Shown here in pieces: positions 1 to 11,038 of a stretch of DNA of 64,000 bases. The notes below the pieces were generated by a model. That model searched no databases, had not been told where the DNA came from, and was given only the letters and a program-made list of their open reading frames with translations. The stretch's first letter is position 1; each line of letters opens with the position of its first letter. The position numbers were made by a program, and so were the translations under genes. Source of the DNA: Roseovarius sp. SCSIO 43702 (lineage in GTDB: Bacteria; Pseudomonadota; Alphaproteobacteria; Rhodobacterales; Rhodobacteraceae); NCBI RefSeq assembly GCF_019599045.1, contig NZ_CP080623.1, positions 2,812,501 to 2,876,500 on the forward strand, given 5' to 3'.

Positions 1-587
1 GCGCGCTCGAAATCGCCGCTCATGCCCATCGACAGGCCCTTGAGCCCGTTGCGCGCCGCGATCTTGGCCAGAAGCGCGAAATGCAGGCTCGGCTCCTCGT
101 CCACGGGCGGGATGCACATGAGCCCCTTCACCGGCAGATCGAGCTCCCGGCATTCCTCGATGAACCCATCCGCGTCGTCCGGCAGGACACCGGCCTTCTG
201 CTCCTCCTCTCCGGTGTTCACCTGGACGAAAAGATCGGGGCAATGCCCCTCTTCCTGGGCGATCCGGGCGATGGTCCGGGCCAGCTTGGGACGATCGACC
301 GAGTGGATCGCCTGGGCAAGCTCCATCGCCTGCCGCACCTTGTTGGTCTGCAGGGGCCCGATGATATGAAGCTCGATCCCCTCGAACCGCTCGCGGAATC
401 CCGGCCACTTCGCCGCCGCCTCCTGCACGCGATTCTCGCCGAAGATGCGATGGCCTTCTTCGAGAACGGCCTCGACCCGCGCGTCGGGCTGCTTCTTCGA
501 CACGGCGATCAGGGACACTTCCCCCGCGTCGCGGCCGGCCTCGCGGGCGGCGTCCGCGATCTTCGTTCTGATGTCGCTCAATCCCAT
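1..587 (-). CDS. yggS: YggS-family pyridoxal-phosphate homeostasis protein (3' end outside window)
   Basis: The gene runs leftward off the window; about 195 of the usual 215–225 residues are visible. The N-terminal part reads as a PLP-binding TIM barrel of the YggS/PROSC family: the IAVSK motif with the PLP-binding lysine, the FGENRVQEA motif and the HIIGPLQTNK motif are all present, and the visible sequence ends in the GLSMGMSGDF motif. Family members control free PLP levels and have no known catalytic activity. I start at the ATG at 585–587, which has a purine-rich AAAAGGGGG stretch upstream; an in-frame ATG at 609–611 is the alternative. It is divergent from the DUF3576 lipoprotein gene. 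Confidence 0.93.
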   Translation of the reverse strand, partial: MGLSDIRTKIADAAREAGRDAGEVSLIAVSKKQPDARVEAVLEEGHRIFGENRVQEAAAKWPGFRERFEGIELHIIGPLQTNKVRQAMELAQAIHSVDRPKLARTIARIAQEEGHCPDLFVQVNTGEEEQKAGVLPDDADGFIEECRELDLPVKGLMCIPPVDEEPSLHFALLAKIAARNGLKGLSMGMSGDFER

Positions 588-747
588 CCTGGCCCCCTTT
601 TCTCGCTCCATGCCTCGCGGCTCAATCTGGCGCGAAGCCGACCTTGTTGCAACGTCCCATTCCCCGAACGAGGCCCCCCTGCATTAACGCCTTGCCCCAT
701 GCGGCGCCGCCCGGTAGTAGAAGGGAAAGGCTAAAGCGGACGACCAC

Positions 748-1233
748 ATGACCTTCTCCACATCGAAGACCGTGTTGCTGGCTCTGACATGCGCAGCGCT
801 CGTGGCCGGGTGCAGCCGTGACAAGATCGGCCCCACCAACCCCGACGCCTATACCGTCAGCAGCGGACGGGAAACCAAGAGCCGCGTGAACTCGGGCACC
901 TCCATCCTCGACATCTTCCGCGGCGGCAAAAACCAGGTCAAGGTCAACCGCTTCCTTTGGACCGCGTCGCTCGACGTGCTCGACTTCCTGCCCATTCAGG
1001 CCGCGGACCCCTTCACCGGGGTGATCTCGACGGGCTACGGCGTCCCGCCGGGCGGCGGCACGGCCTATCGCGCGACGATCCTCATCAGCGATCCGGCGCT
1101 CGACGCCCGCTCGCTCAACGTGGCGCTGCAAACCCGCGGCGGCCGCCCGGTGAGCACCGAAACACAGCGCGCCGTCGAGGATGCCATCCTGAGCCGCGCG
1201 CGCGAGCTGCGCATCAACGCGGGCCGCTACTGA
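748..1233 (+). CDS. DUF3576 lipoprotein
   Basis: A 161-residue protein with a lipoprotein signal: a hydrophobic segment at residues 8–20 ends in LVAGC, so Cys22 is the likely lipidated residue. The rest (SGTSILDIFRGG, then a beta-rich domain with PFTGVISTGYG) fits the DUF3576 family, which is common in Alphaproteobacteria and of unknown function. In many Rhodobacterales this gene sits directly upstream of leuS–lptE–holA, suggesting an envelope role near LptE. Here an opposite-strand glycosyltransferase lies between it and leuS. Family assignment is from recognition of the sequence; function is not known. Confidence 0.85.
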   Translation: MTFSTSKTVLLALTCAALVAGCSRDKIGPTNPDAYTVSSGRETKSRVNSGTSILDIFRGGKNQVKVNRFLWTASLDVLDFLPIQAADPFTGVISTGYGVPPGGGTAYRATILISDPALDARSLNVALQTRGGRPVSTETQRAVEDAILSRARELRINAGRY

Positions 1234-1305
1234 GCCGCAGGTCGCCGGCGACCGTTTCCACGATACGAACGGGGTGTGCGTTTCCGACTCGTGCGCCGGA
1301 TCGGG

Positions 1306-2562
1306 TCAAGGGCCCGATACGACCGGCATCTTGGCCAGCGCCTCGACCCACGCCATCTGCCGCGGCAGGCACACCGTGGCGAGGTCATATTCCCTGACCA
1401 TCATCGCCCGCGCCGCGCGCCCCAGTCGCGCGCGCTCCTCCGCGTCGTCCAGCAACCCGCAGACTTCCTCGACCAGCGCCTCGCGGTCGAAGAAATCGAC
1501 CAGCCGCCCGGTCTCGCCGTCGCGGATCACCTCGCGCACCGGCGCCGTGTCGCTCGCCACGATCGCCGCCTCGCAGGCCATGGCCTCCATCAGGCTCCAG
1601 CTCAGCACGAAGGGATAGGTCAGGTAGACATGCACCCGTGAAAGCTGAAGCACGCGCGTGAACTGGTCGTGGGGAATGCGGCCCAGGAAATGCACCCGGT
1701 CCCAGTCGTCATCCGGGATCTGCCCGCGCACCTCGTCTCGGTAGATCTGCTTCCACGTCTGACCCTTCGGAGGCTGCGCGCCATAACTCACCTCGTCGCC
1801 CCCGATGATGATGACCCGCGCCTCCGGCCGTTCGCTCAACAGCGCGGGCAGCGCGCGCATGAACACGTGATATCCGCGGTAGGGCTCGAGGTTGCGATTG
1901 ACGAAGGTGATCACCTCGTCCGCGCGGCTAAGCGGGGCATGGCCCTTGAGCTTGAGCGACACGCCCGGATCGGGGCGCGAATAGGCGGTGTCGATCCCGT
2001 CATGCGCCACGGTGATCCGGTCGCGAAACTCGGGCGGGAAGGTATCCGCCTGGAACCGCGTCGGGCTCAGCCCGGCCTGCGCCACCGGGAAATGCAGATG
2101 GTTGTTGATGTTCTTCAACCGGATGCGCAGCGGTCCGATATCCGGGTCGGCCGATGGAAACTCCGGGTCGAACTCGAGATGCGGATACCCCGCCTCGTGA
2201 TAAAGCTCGCAGTAGAGGCCCATCCGCGCCTCCGGCCACAGGTCGCGCAGGAACATGGGCTCCCCCCATCCGTGATGCGCGACGATGAGATCGGGCACGT
2301 AGCCCTCGGCCCGCATGTCCCGCGCCGCGCGCCAGCATGCCTCGGCCCGCGTGACCTTGGTGTCGAGATCGAGAAGCCACGGATGCACCATCTGCGCGCG
2401 ACGCTTGGGCAGGCCGTAGGGCAACATCTTCACACCCTGCCACTCCGTCGCCTCGGCCACCTTCAGCGTCAACGCCGTGCACTCATGCCCCTGCCGCGCC
2501 AATGCGGGGGCGAGATGCTTGAACTGGCCCGGAAAATTCTGATGGATGAAGAGGATTTTCAT
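1306..2562 (-). CDS. GT4-type glycosyltransferase
   Basis: A 418-residue protein of the GT-B fold. The N-terminus (MKILFIHQNFPGQF) is typical of GT4 family glycosyltransferases. A Rossmann domain with an LIVAHHGWGEP segment follows. The C-terminal nucleotide-sugar domain carries FVNRNLEPYRG, a VHFLGRIPH stretch and the ESxxCE-like region SWSLMEAMACEAAIVASD, which holds the family's second glutamate. Donor and acceptor cannot be told. It lies antisense between the DUF3576 gene and leuS, so it looks like an insertion into that syntenic block. A possible 51-residue ORF ends 9 bases upstream of its start. Confidence 0.9.
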   Translation of the reverse strand: MKILFIHQNFPGQFKHLAPALARQGHECTALTLKVAEATEWQGVKMLPYGLPKRRAQMVHPWLLDLDTKVTRAEACWRAARDMRAEGYVPDLIVAHHGWGEPMFLRDLWPEARMGLYCELYHEAGYPHLEFDPEFPSADPDIGPLRIRLKNINNHLHFPVAQAGLSPTRFQADTFPPEFRDRITVAHDGIDTAYSRPDPGVSLKLKGHAPLSRADEVITFVNRNLEPYRGYHVFMRALPALLSERPEARVIIIGGDEVSYGAQPPKGQTWKQIYRDEVRGQIPDDDWDRVHFLGRIPHDQFTRVLQLSRVHVYLTYPFVLSWSLMEAMACEAAIVASDTAPVREVIRDGETGRLVDFFDREALVEEVCGLLDDAEERARLGRAARAMMVREYDLATVCLPRQMAWVEALAKMPVVSGP

Positions 2563-2571
2563 GCGGTGTCT

Positions 2572-2727
2572 TTATCTCTTTTCCGTCCGTGGATTCGCTC
2601 GGGGTTCTTCGAGCAGGTTCAGCAATATCCGCCCGTCGCGGTCCTGTCCGTCGAAAAACGCCGCCGGATCCTCGATCGTTTCGGATGCGCCGTCCCTTCC
2701 CACTGGACCCCGCGCGCCCACCCGCAT
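2572..2727 (-). CDS. candidate small protein (51 aa) upstream of the glycosyltransferase
   Basis: An ATG at 2725–2727 preceded by GGGAAG opens a 51-codon frame that ends in TAA at 2572–2574, nine bases before the glycosyltransferase start, in the same direction. The C-terminal half is acidic and helix-like (DPAAFFDGQDRDGRILLNLL), reading like real protein. It fills most of the 208-base space between the glycosyltransferase and leuS, so it could instead be chance coding in GC-rich promoter DNA. I do not recognise a family. Confidence 0.3.
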   Translation of the reverse strand: MRVGARGPVGRDGASETIEDPAAFFDGQDRDGRILLNLLEEPRANPRTEKR

Positions 2728-2770
2728 ATCACGCTTCCCGAAGACGACCTAAGCGCAGGGGCAGGGAATC

Positions 2771-5312
<2,542 letters not shown>

Positions 5313-5326
<14 letters not shown>

Positions 5327-5804
5327 CCGCCGCCTCTTCTGCCTCACCGGCCTCGCCGCACTCGCCGGGTGCGGCTTCTCGCCGGTCTATGCACCGGGCG
5401 GTGGCGGCGCGATGCTGCTCGATTCGGTGCGCCTCGACGACCCCAAGACGCGCGCCGACTTCCTTTTCGTCCGCACGATGGAGGAGCGGCTGGGCCGCCC
5501 GACAGATCCGGCCTATGCCCTGTCCTACGCGATCACCCTCCGGGAAGAAGCGATCGCCATCTCGGCGGCGGGCATCAATACGCGCTACAACATCATCGGC
5601 TCGCTCACCTACGCGCTGCGCGACCTCTCGACCGGGGCCGTGGTAACGTCGGGCAAGTCGCGCAATTTCACCGGCTATTCCGCCTCGGGCACCACCGTCG
5701 CCACGCAGGCGGCACAACGCGAGGCGCGCGCGCGGCTGATGACGATCTTCGCCGATGACGTGACGACCCGCCTTGCCGCGGCCCTCACCCCACCCGGTTC
5801 ATGA
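5313..5804 (+). CDS. lptE: LPS-assembly lipoprotein LptE
   Basis: A 163-residue lipoprotein. The signal segment ends LAALAGC with the lipidated Cys20, followed by GFSPVYAPG, the hallmark start of alphaproteobacterial LptE. LptE plugs the LptD barrel that delivers lipopolysaccharide to the outer leaflet. I use the ATG at 5313, which overlaps the leuS stop region by 14 bases; a longer in-frame extension upstream is only an alternate frame of leuS. The stop overlaps the holA start in an ATGA, indicating translational coupling. The leuS–lptE–holA order is a long-standing conserved gene neighbourhood. Confidence 0.93.
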
Positions 5805-6826
5805 AGCTCTCGGGCCGCGATGCTCCGGGCTATTTCGCGCGCCCCGAGCCGGGGCGCACGGGCCTTCTGATCCACGGGCCCGACGCGATGCGCGTGGCGC
5901 TGCGCCGGCAGGAGGTGATCGCGGCCCTTATCGGCCCGGCGGGCGAGGAAGAGATGCGCCTCACCCGCCTTCCCGCCGCCGAGCTGCGCAAGGATCCCGC
6001 GCTGCTGGTCGATGCCATCAAGGCACAGGGTTTCTTTCCCGGCCCGCGCGTCGCCTTCGTCGAGGACGCGACCGAGACCGCCGCGCCCGCCATCCTCGCC
6101 GCGCTCGACGAGTGGCAGGAGGGGGATGCCCAGATCATCGTGACCGCGGGACAGCTCAAGCCCACGTCGAAGATCAGGAAGGCCTTCGAGGGCCACACGA
6201 ACGCCTACGCCGCGGCCATCTACGACGACCCGCCCTCGCGCGGAGAGATCGAGGCGCAACTGAAGAAATCCGGCCTCAAGGACATCTCGTCCGATGCCAT
6301 GGCCGACCTCACGGCGCTGGCCCGCGCGCTTGATCCCGGCGACTTCCGCCAGACGCTCGAGAAGATCTCGCTCTACAAGCTCGACGATCCCACGCCCCTC
6401 TCGTCCGACGACGTCGCCGCCTGCGCGCCCCTCTCGACCGAGGCCGAGCTTGACGACATCCTCAACATCGTGGCCGAGGGCCAGTCGGGCGAGATCGGCC
6501 CGATGATGAAACGCCTCCGCGCCCAGGGGGTGCAGCCCGTGACCCTCTGCATCGCGGCCACCCGGCATTTTCGCACGCTCTATGCCGCCGCCGCCCATCC
6601 CGGCGGCGCCTCGCAGGGAATCGCGAAGCTGCGCCCGCCTGTCTTCGGCCCGCGCCGCGACCGGATGCTGCGGCAGGCCCAGGGCTGGGGCGCGGCCAAG
6701 CTCGAGGATGCCCTGGGGCTCCTGCTCGAAACCGATCTCTCATTGCGGTCGGCCGGTCAGACCGCGCCCGACGGCGCCCAGGTCGAACGCGCGCTCATCC
6801 GCCTCGCCATGCTCTCGCGCCGCTGA
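5801..6826 (+). CDS. holA: DNA polymerase III delta subunit
   Basis: A 341-residue protein matching the usual length of HolA, the clamp-loader subunit that opens the beta ring. The N-terminal half has the family's degenerate AAA+ fold (LLIHGPDAMRVALRRQEV; no canonical Walker A, as usual for delta). The second half is the helical collar domain. Seen features include FFPGPRVAFVEDATE and the sequence ARALDPGDFRQTLEKISLY. It is the third gene of the leuS–lptE–holA operon, coupled to lptE by a 4-base overlap. It converges on the HNH gene 18 bases downstream. Confidence 0.93.
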   Translation: MKLSGRDAPGYFARPEPGRTGLLIHGPDAMRVALRRQEVIAALIGPAGEEEMRLTRLPAAELRKDPALLVDAIKAQGFFPGPRVAFVEDATETAAPAILAALDEWQEGDAQIIVTAGQLKPTSKIRKAFEGHTNAYAAAIYDDPPSRGEIEAQLKKSGLKDISSDAMADLTALARALDPGDFRQTLEKISLYKLDDPTPLSSDDVAACAPLSTEAELDDILNIVAEGQSGEIGPMMKRLRAQGVQPVTLCIAATRHFRTLYAAAAHPGGASQGIAKLRPPVFGPRRDRMLRQAQGWGAAKLEDALGLLLETDLSLRSAGQTAPDGAQVERALIRLAMLSRR

Positions 6827-6844
6827 ACGACGCGCACACCACGC

Positions 6845-7147
6845 CTACCGCTTCCGTCGGTTGCCCGGCGTCTTCGAGTGAAATGTCGGCGGACGCTTCG
6901 CCACCCACCGGACGAACTTCGCCAGCCGGGGATGCCCGCGCAGCTTCTCGGGCGTGTCATAGTCGCGGGCAAGCTCCGCCTCGGTCAGCGTCGCGTGGAT
7001 CTCGTTATGGCAGATCTGGTGCAACCGGACCACCGGCCCGCCCTTCCCGCCCTTGAGCTTCGGGACAAGGTGGTGAAGGCTCTGCCTCGCGTCCGGCGGG
7101 ATTGGGCGCCCGCAAAGCGGACAGATGGGATCGGTGTCGTCGCTCAC
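6845..7147 (-). CDS. small HNH endonuclease-fold protein
   Basis: A 100-residue HNH protein. A zinc-type CPLC pair sits at residues 9–12, the HH pair of the first HNH element at 25–26 (SLHHLVPK), and HQICHNEIHA at 43–52 supplies the second Cys pair, Asn and terminal His. The rest is a basic tail rich in Arg/Lys. Such stand-alone HNH proteins are widespread in Alphaproteobacteria as single genes with unknown targets. Nothing around it suggests restriction, phage or homing. Confidence 0.85.
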   Translation of the reverse strand: MSDDTDPICPLCGRPIPPDARQSLHHLVPKLKGGKGGPVVRLHQICHNEIHATLTEAELARDYDTPEKLRGHPRLAKFVRWVAKRPPTFHSKTPGNRRKR

Positions 7148-7232
7148 TTGATCGGCCCGTCTGGTTCGGCCAGGAGGATGGAATGGTTGACGGGAAAGTA
7201 AAGCACGCCGCGTTCACTTCGAGGTAACACAT

Positions 7233-7279
7233 GCACCGACGTTATACCGACGTGGATACCGACATGGATACCGACGTTG
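7233..7279. repeat. 12-bp imperfect tandem repeat, about four units
   Basis: Units ATACCGACGTGG (7244–7255), ATACCGACATGG (7256–7267) and ATACCGACGTTG (7268–7279) are adjacent and differ at one or two positions; a partial unit (GCACCGACGTT) precedes them. The array lies in the 151-base gap between the divergent HNH and flavoprotein genes and could hold or space their promoters. Confidence 0.8.
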
Positions 7280-7298
7280 AAAATCGGGGCTTTCCGGC

Positions 7299-8474
7299 AT
7301 GACACGCGCCCTCGTCATCGGCGCTGGACCGGCGGGATTGATGGCCGCGGACATGCTCTCGCGGGCCGGTCATTCGGTGCTCGTGGCCGATGCCATGCCG
7401 TCGCCCGCGCGCAAGTTCCTGATGGCCGGAAAGTCGGGTTTGAACCTCACCAAGACCGAGCCGTTCGACCAGTTTTGCAAGGCTTTCGGCCCGTCCCTGC
7501 CGCGCCTGCGGCCGATGCTCTCGGCCTTCGGCCCAGAGGAGGTCTGCGCGTGGGCGGGCGCGCTCGGCCAGCCGCTTTTCACGGGTTCCACGGGCCGCGT
7601 GTTCCCGACCGCGATGAAGGCCTCCCCCCTCTTGCGCGCGTGGCTCGAAAACCTTTCCGATCAAGACGTTACGATCAAGACCCGGTGGCGCTGGATCGGC
7701 TGGGACGGGCGCGCCTGCGTCCTCCGGACACAAGAGGGCACGGAGCGCCTCACTCCCGACGCCACGATCCTCGCCTGTGGCGGGGCAAGCTGGTCCCGGC
7801 TCGGATCGGACGGGGCATGGGCGGCCTATCTGCCGGAGAAGGTCGCGCCCTTCCGGCCCGCGAACATGGGGTTCCGATTGGAGTGGAGCACGCATATGCG
7901 CCGCCATTTCGGAAGTGCAATCAAGGGCATAGCCCTCTACGCCGGCGCCCAGACCTCGCGCGGCGAGATCGTGATTTCCGCCCGTGGTCTCGAGGGTGGT
8001 GGCCTCTATGCCCTCTCCTCCGCACTGCGGGACGGCGCCGCGTTGACGCTTGATCTCGCTCCCGACCTGGGCGCGACGGAGGTGCGTGCCCGTCTCACCC
8101 GGCCCCGAGGGAAAAACAGCCTTTCCAACCATTTGCGCAAGACCTTGCGCCTCGACCCGGCCAAGATCGCGCTCCTTACCGAATTCGCGCGCCCTCTGCC
8201 CGACGACCTCGCTCCGCTCATCAAGTCGCTTCCCGTCCCGCATCTCGGGCCCCGCCCCATCGACGAGGCGATCTCGACCGCCGGCGGCCTGCGCTTCGAC
8301 ACGCTCGACGAGGGCCTCATGCTTCTCGACCGCCCAGGCACCTTCGCCTGCGGCGAGATGCTCGACTGGGAGGCGCCCACCGGCGGCTACCTCCTCACGG
8401 CCTGCCTTGCGACGGGTCGCTGGGCCGGCCTATCGGCGGCGCACTACCTTTCCGGCGCCTCCGGCAACCCATAG
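7299..8474 (+). CDS. HI0933/TIGR03862-type flavoprotein
   Basis: A 391-residue FAD protein. The dinucleotide-binding motif GAGPAGL is at residues 8–14 and the family hallmark SPARKFLMAGKSGLNLT follows at about 39–55. The C-terminus has the second FAD contact, FACGEMLDWEAPTGGYLLT. This fits the HI0933-like group (TIGR03862), putative NAD(P)/FAD oxidoreductases of unknown substrate. The last 31 bases overlap the convergent ectoine synthase gene. Confidence 0.88.
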   Translation: MTRALVIGAGPAGLMAADMLSRAGHSVLVADAMPSPARKFLMAGKSGLNLTKTEPFDQFCKAFGPSLPRLRPMLSAFGPEEVCAWAGALGQPLFTGSTGRVFPTAMKASPLLRAWLENLSDQDVTIKTRWRWIGWDGRACVLRTQEGTERLTPDATILACGGASWSRLGSDGAWAAYLPEKVAPFRPANMGFRLEWSTHMRRHFGSAIKGIALYAGAQTSRGEIVISARGLEGGGLYALSSALRDGAALTLDLAPDLGATEVRARLTRPRGKNSLSNHLRKTLRLDPAKIALLTEFARPLPDDLAPLIKSLPVPHLGPRPIDEAISTAGGLRFDTLDEGLMLLDRPGTFACGEMLDWEAPTGGYLLTACLATGRWAGLSAAHYLSGASGNP

Positions 8475-8842
8475 CTGCCATCCGCGTCATGCACCTCCCG
8501 CCCGGTCAGGGCCGGGGTGAACACGCAGACGATCCGCATATCGCCTTTCAAAGCCCTCAGGAGATGCGGCTCGTGGTTATCGAGCACGTAGAGCGATCCC
8601 GGTCCAAGGGGGAAGACCTCTCCGGTTTCGAGGTTCTCCACCTCGCCCTCCCCTTGGAAAACGTAGTTGCTCTCGACGTGGTTCTTGTAGTGAAGGCGCT
8701 GCTCGGTGCCTTCTCTGACGAGCGTATCGTGCAGCGAATACCCCACGCCGTCCTGCGCCAGGAGCATGCGGCGGCTCTCGAACGCGTCGCCTTTGACATG
8801 CGCGTCGGTATCCAGAATTTCACTCATGTGCCTCACGATCAT
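8444..8842 (-). CDS. ectC: orphan ectoine synthase (EctC-like)
   Basis: A 132-residue cupin resembling ectoine synthase along its whole length: it starts MIVRHMSEI, has DGVGYSLHDT, HYKNHVES, and ends with CVFTPALTGREVHDADGSY. EctC cyclises N-gamma-acetyl-diaminobutyrate to ectoine. The three iron ligands known from EctC appear as Glu57, Tyr85 and His93, and Thr40 is present. The usual Trp near residue 21 is Phe. I use the ATG at 8842 with GAGAGGA upstream rather than an ATG seven codons earlier. No ectA, ectB, ectD or ask gene is nearby, so this is a solitary ectC. Function in ectoine metabolism is uncertain. Confidence 0.85.
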   Translation of the reverse strand: MIVRHMSEILDTDAHVKGDAFESRRMLLAQDGVGYSLHDTLVREGTEQRLHYKNHVESNYVFQGEGEVENLETGEVFPLGPGSLYVLDNHEPHLLRALKGDMRIVCVFTPALTGREVHDADGSYGLPEAPER

Positions 8843-8905
8843 GACCAATCCTCTCTCATGCAATCATCGCAAACGGATTCGCATATCCAATCGCGCGCAG
8901 CTCGC

Positions 8906-10885
8906 TCAGTCGATGCCCTTCAATCCCGATTTCAACGTCTTCCCCTTCAATTCCTCGGTGAAGGGTATCGGCAACGGATCCCGCCCCAGGCGCGCGCGGT
9001 AGACCGGCAGGCTTTCGGTCACGCGCTGGACGTAATTGCGGGTCTCGCTGAAGGGAATCTGCTCGATCCAGTCCACGACATCGACCCCCGGGGCGCGCGG
9101 GTCGCCGTATTCCTCGATCCATCGCTCGGCCCTGTGTGGCCCGGCATTGTAGGCGACCGAAACGAGGACGACATTGCCGCCGAACCGCTCGGCCATCTGG
9201 GCGAGATACGCGGAGCCGAGCTTCGCGTTATAGGCCCAATCGGTGCGCACCTTGATCCTGTCGTATGCCACACCGGTATCCCGTGCCACGTCCCGGCCGG
9301 TGCCGGGCATCAACTGCATCAATCCCTCCGCGCCGGCCCCGCTTCGGACGAACGGATCGAATTCGCTTTCGCGGCGGGCTATGGCCAGGGCCATGTCCAT
9401 GTTGATAGGCAGGTCCAGTTCCGTCATCGGATGCAGCGCGTAATAGGTCGCCTCCGCAACCACCGTGTCCTGCGCCGCGCGTTTGCCGACCATCACCTGC
9501 AAATGCGGCTCGCCCATATCCTCGAGCGCACGGCCCAAGAGCGCCACATCGTCGCGCTCCATGCCTTCGGCGAGATGGGTGAAGAATTGTTCGGCCTGCC
9601 AGTTCTCCCCTGCCTTCAGAAGGAGTTGCCCCGCCTGAAATACATCGCTCGCCGCGAAATCGGCATCGCGCCAATCGCCCGCTGTGCCGGTCTCTCCCAG
9701 GCTCTCCGGAAGCGGCAGGCCCGCGCGTTCGGCGGCGAGGATCCCGTAGAAGCTCGTCGCGTGCTCGGCGGCTTCGGCATAGGCGATCTCGGCGCCCTCC
9801 GCGTCGCCCAGAGCCTCCTGCGCGCGCCCGATCCAGTAGCCGGCCCGCCCGCGCGATATGGGAGATCGCACCGCGGCACTCAGTCGCTGGAAATGATCGC
9901 GCGCCAGCTCGGCATCGTCGAGATGCCGCAACGCGATATACCCGGCAAGCCATTCCAGATCGGCGAATGACCCACCCCCCGTCAGCCCGTGCACCGCCGA
10001 CAACTCGTAAGCCAGGGCCGCATCGCCATCCCGCAAGAGGCGCCGCGCGAGAATACGCCGCCAACTTGCCCACCGGTCGGGAACGCCCAACCCTGACTCC
10101 GATCGGCTTTGCTCGACAAGCAGCGCCACGGCCTCGTCGGTATCGTTGCGGTCGAGGGCCCGCTCGAACCGGCGATATGCCAGCAGGGGATCGGTCCGCA
10201 ACCGCTCGGCCAGCGCCGAGATGTCCGCGTCGCTCACCGGCTTTCCCCGCTTCGCCTCGTCACGCAGATCGGCAAGCTCGCGATACTCCTCTCCGACCAG
10301 CTGACGCATCAGGTCCGCATCCTTGAGACCGCGCCACTGGGCCATGTCGAGCCTGGCCTCGTGATGCGGCTTCAGAAGGTCTCCGTATTGCGCGAGGAAC
10401 AGGTCATGTTCTTTTGTGCTGAGATCCAGCGTCCGCCATGCCAGCACGATCCCGGCCTGAGCCTCTCCGGTCTCTCCAGCGTTGCCCTGCGCCTCGGCCA
10501 GTCGCAGCGCGCCCGCGCCGGTCCCCGGGCGATAATCGCGGTAGAAGCGCAGAACCTGTTTATCGGTCGCATCCTCGAAGGACGATTCCACCGCGGCCTT
10601 CAGCCCATCCAGGCCGGGCCAATGGGGCCGCGCATCAAGGAAATCCAGCACCTCGGCCGCATCCGCGCGGCCGGTCCGCAGGCGCTGCCATTCGATCAGG
10701 GTTTCTGCTGCCGGTCCGGCCCGAGCCGCCAGGGCCGCCGCACGATCCCACCGGCCGCCCCGCGCAGCTTCGAGCGCGCTCGAAAAGGGCCGCGGCGGCA
10801 TGTCGGCGAGCGATTGCGCAAACGCTGCGCCGGACACCACACAACCGATGAAAACACCCAGGATCGCTCGTTTCACAACTTGCAT
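8906..10885 (-). CDS. slt: soluble lytic murein transglycosylase
   Basis: A 659-residue periplasmic enzyme cleaving the MurNAc–GlcNAc bond of peptidoglycan. A signal peptide ends GAAFA-Q near residue 24. A long alpha-helical TPR-like superhelix of about 450 residues follows, as in Slt70. The C-terminal GEWL-type domain contains IARRESEFDPF with the catalytic Glu, then GLMQLMPGTG and SVAYNAGPHR, the classic family 1 lytic transglycosylase motifs. It is divergent from dapA; the 153 bases between them should hold both promoters. Confidence 0.95.
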   Translation of the reverse strand: MQVVKRAILGVFIGCVVSGAAFAQSLADMPPRPFSSALEAARGGRWDRAAALAARAGPAAETLIEWQRLRTGRADAAEVLDFLDARPHWPGLDGLKAAVESSFEDATDKQVLRFYRDYRPGTGAGALRLAEAQGNAGETGEAQAGIVLAWRTLDLSTKEHDLFLAQYGDLLKPHHEARLDMAQWRGLKDADLMRQLVGEEYRELADLRDEAKRGKPVSDADISALAERLRTDPLLAYRRFERALDRNDTDEAVALLVEQSRSESGLGVPDRWASWRRILARRLLRDGDAALAYELSAVHGLTGGGSFADLEWLAGYIALRHLDDAELARDHFQRLSAAVRSPISRGRAGYWIGRAQEALGDAEGAEIAYAEAAEHATSFYGILAAERAGLPLPESLGETGTAGDWRDADFAASDVFQAGQLLLKAGENWQAEQFFTHLAEGMERDDVALLGRALEDMGEPHLQVMVGKRAAQDTVVAEATYYALHPMTELDLPINMDMALAIARRESEFDPFVRSGAGAEGLMQLMPGTGRDVARDTGVAYDRIKVRTDWAYNAKLGSAYLAQMAERFGGNVVLVSVAYNAGPHRAERWIEEYGDPRAPGVDVVDWIEQIPFSETRNYVQRVTESLPVYRARLGRDPLPIPFTEELKGKTLKSGLKGID

Positions 10886-11038
10886 TTTGCCGTCCGGCCC
10901 TTGATAGACGGGCGCAGCCTATGCGTCTGCCGGCCTCGCGTCCATTCTCGATCTCGTGAGCGTGTGCGGCAAATCGCCGGGCCGGTCGCCACCGCCATCG
11001 GGCCTGTCGCCCGCCATGACGAATGAAAGGAGCGTGTC

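Noticed and set aside
8489..9970. A 493-codon frame overlapping the ectoine synthase and transglycosylase genes.
   Set aside because: Shadow of two real genes on the other strand; no domain, no plausible start signal.
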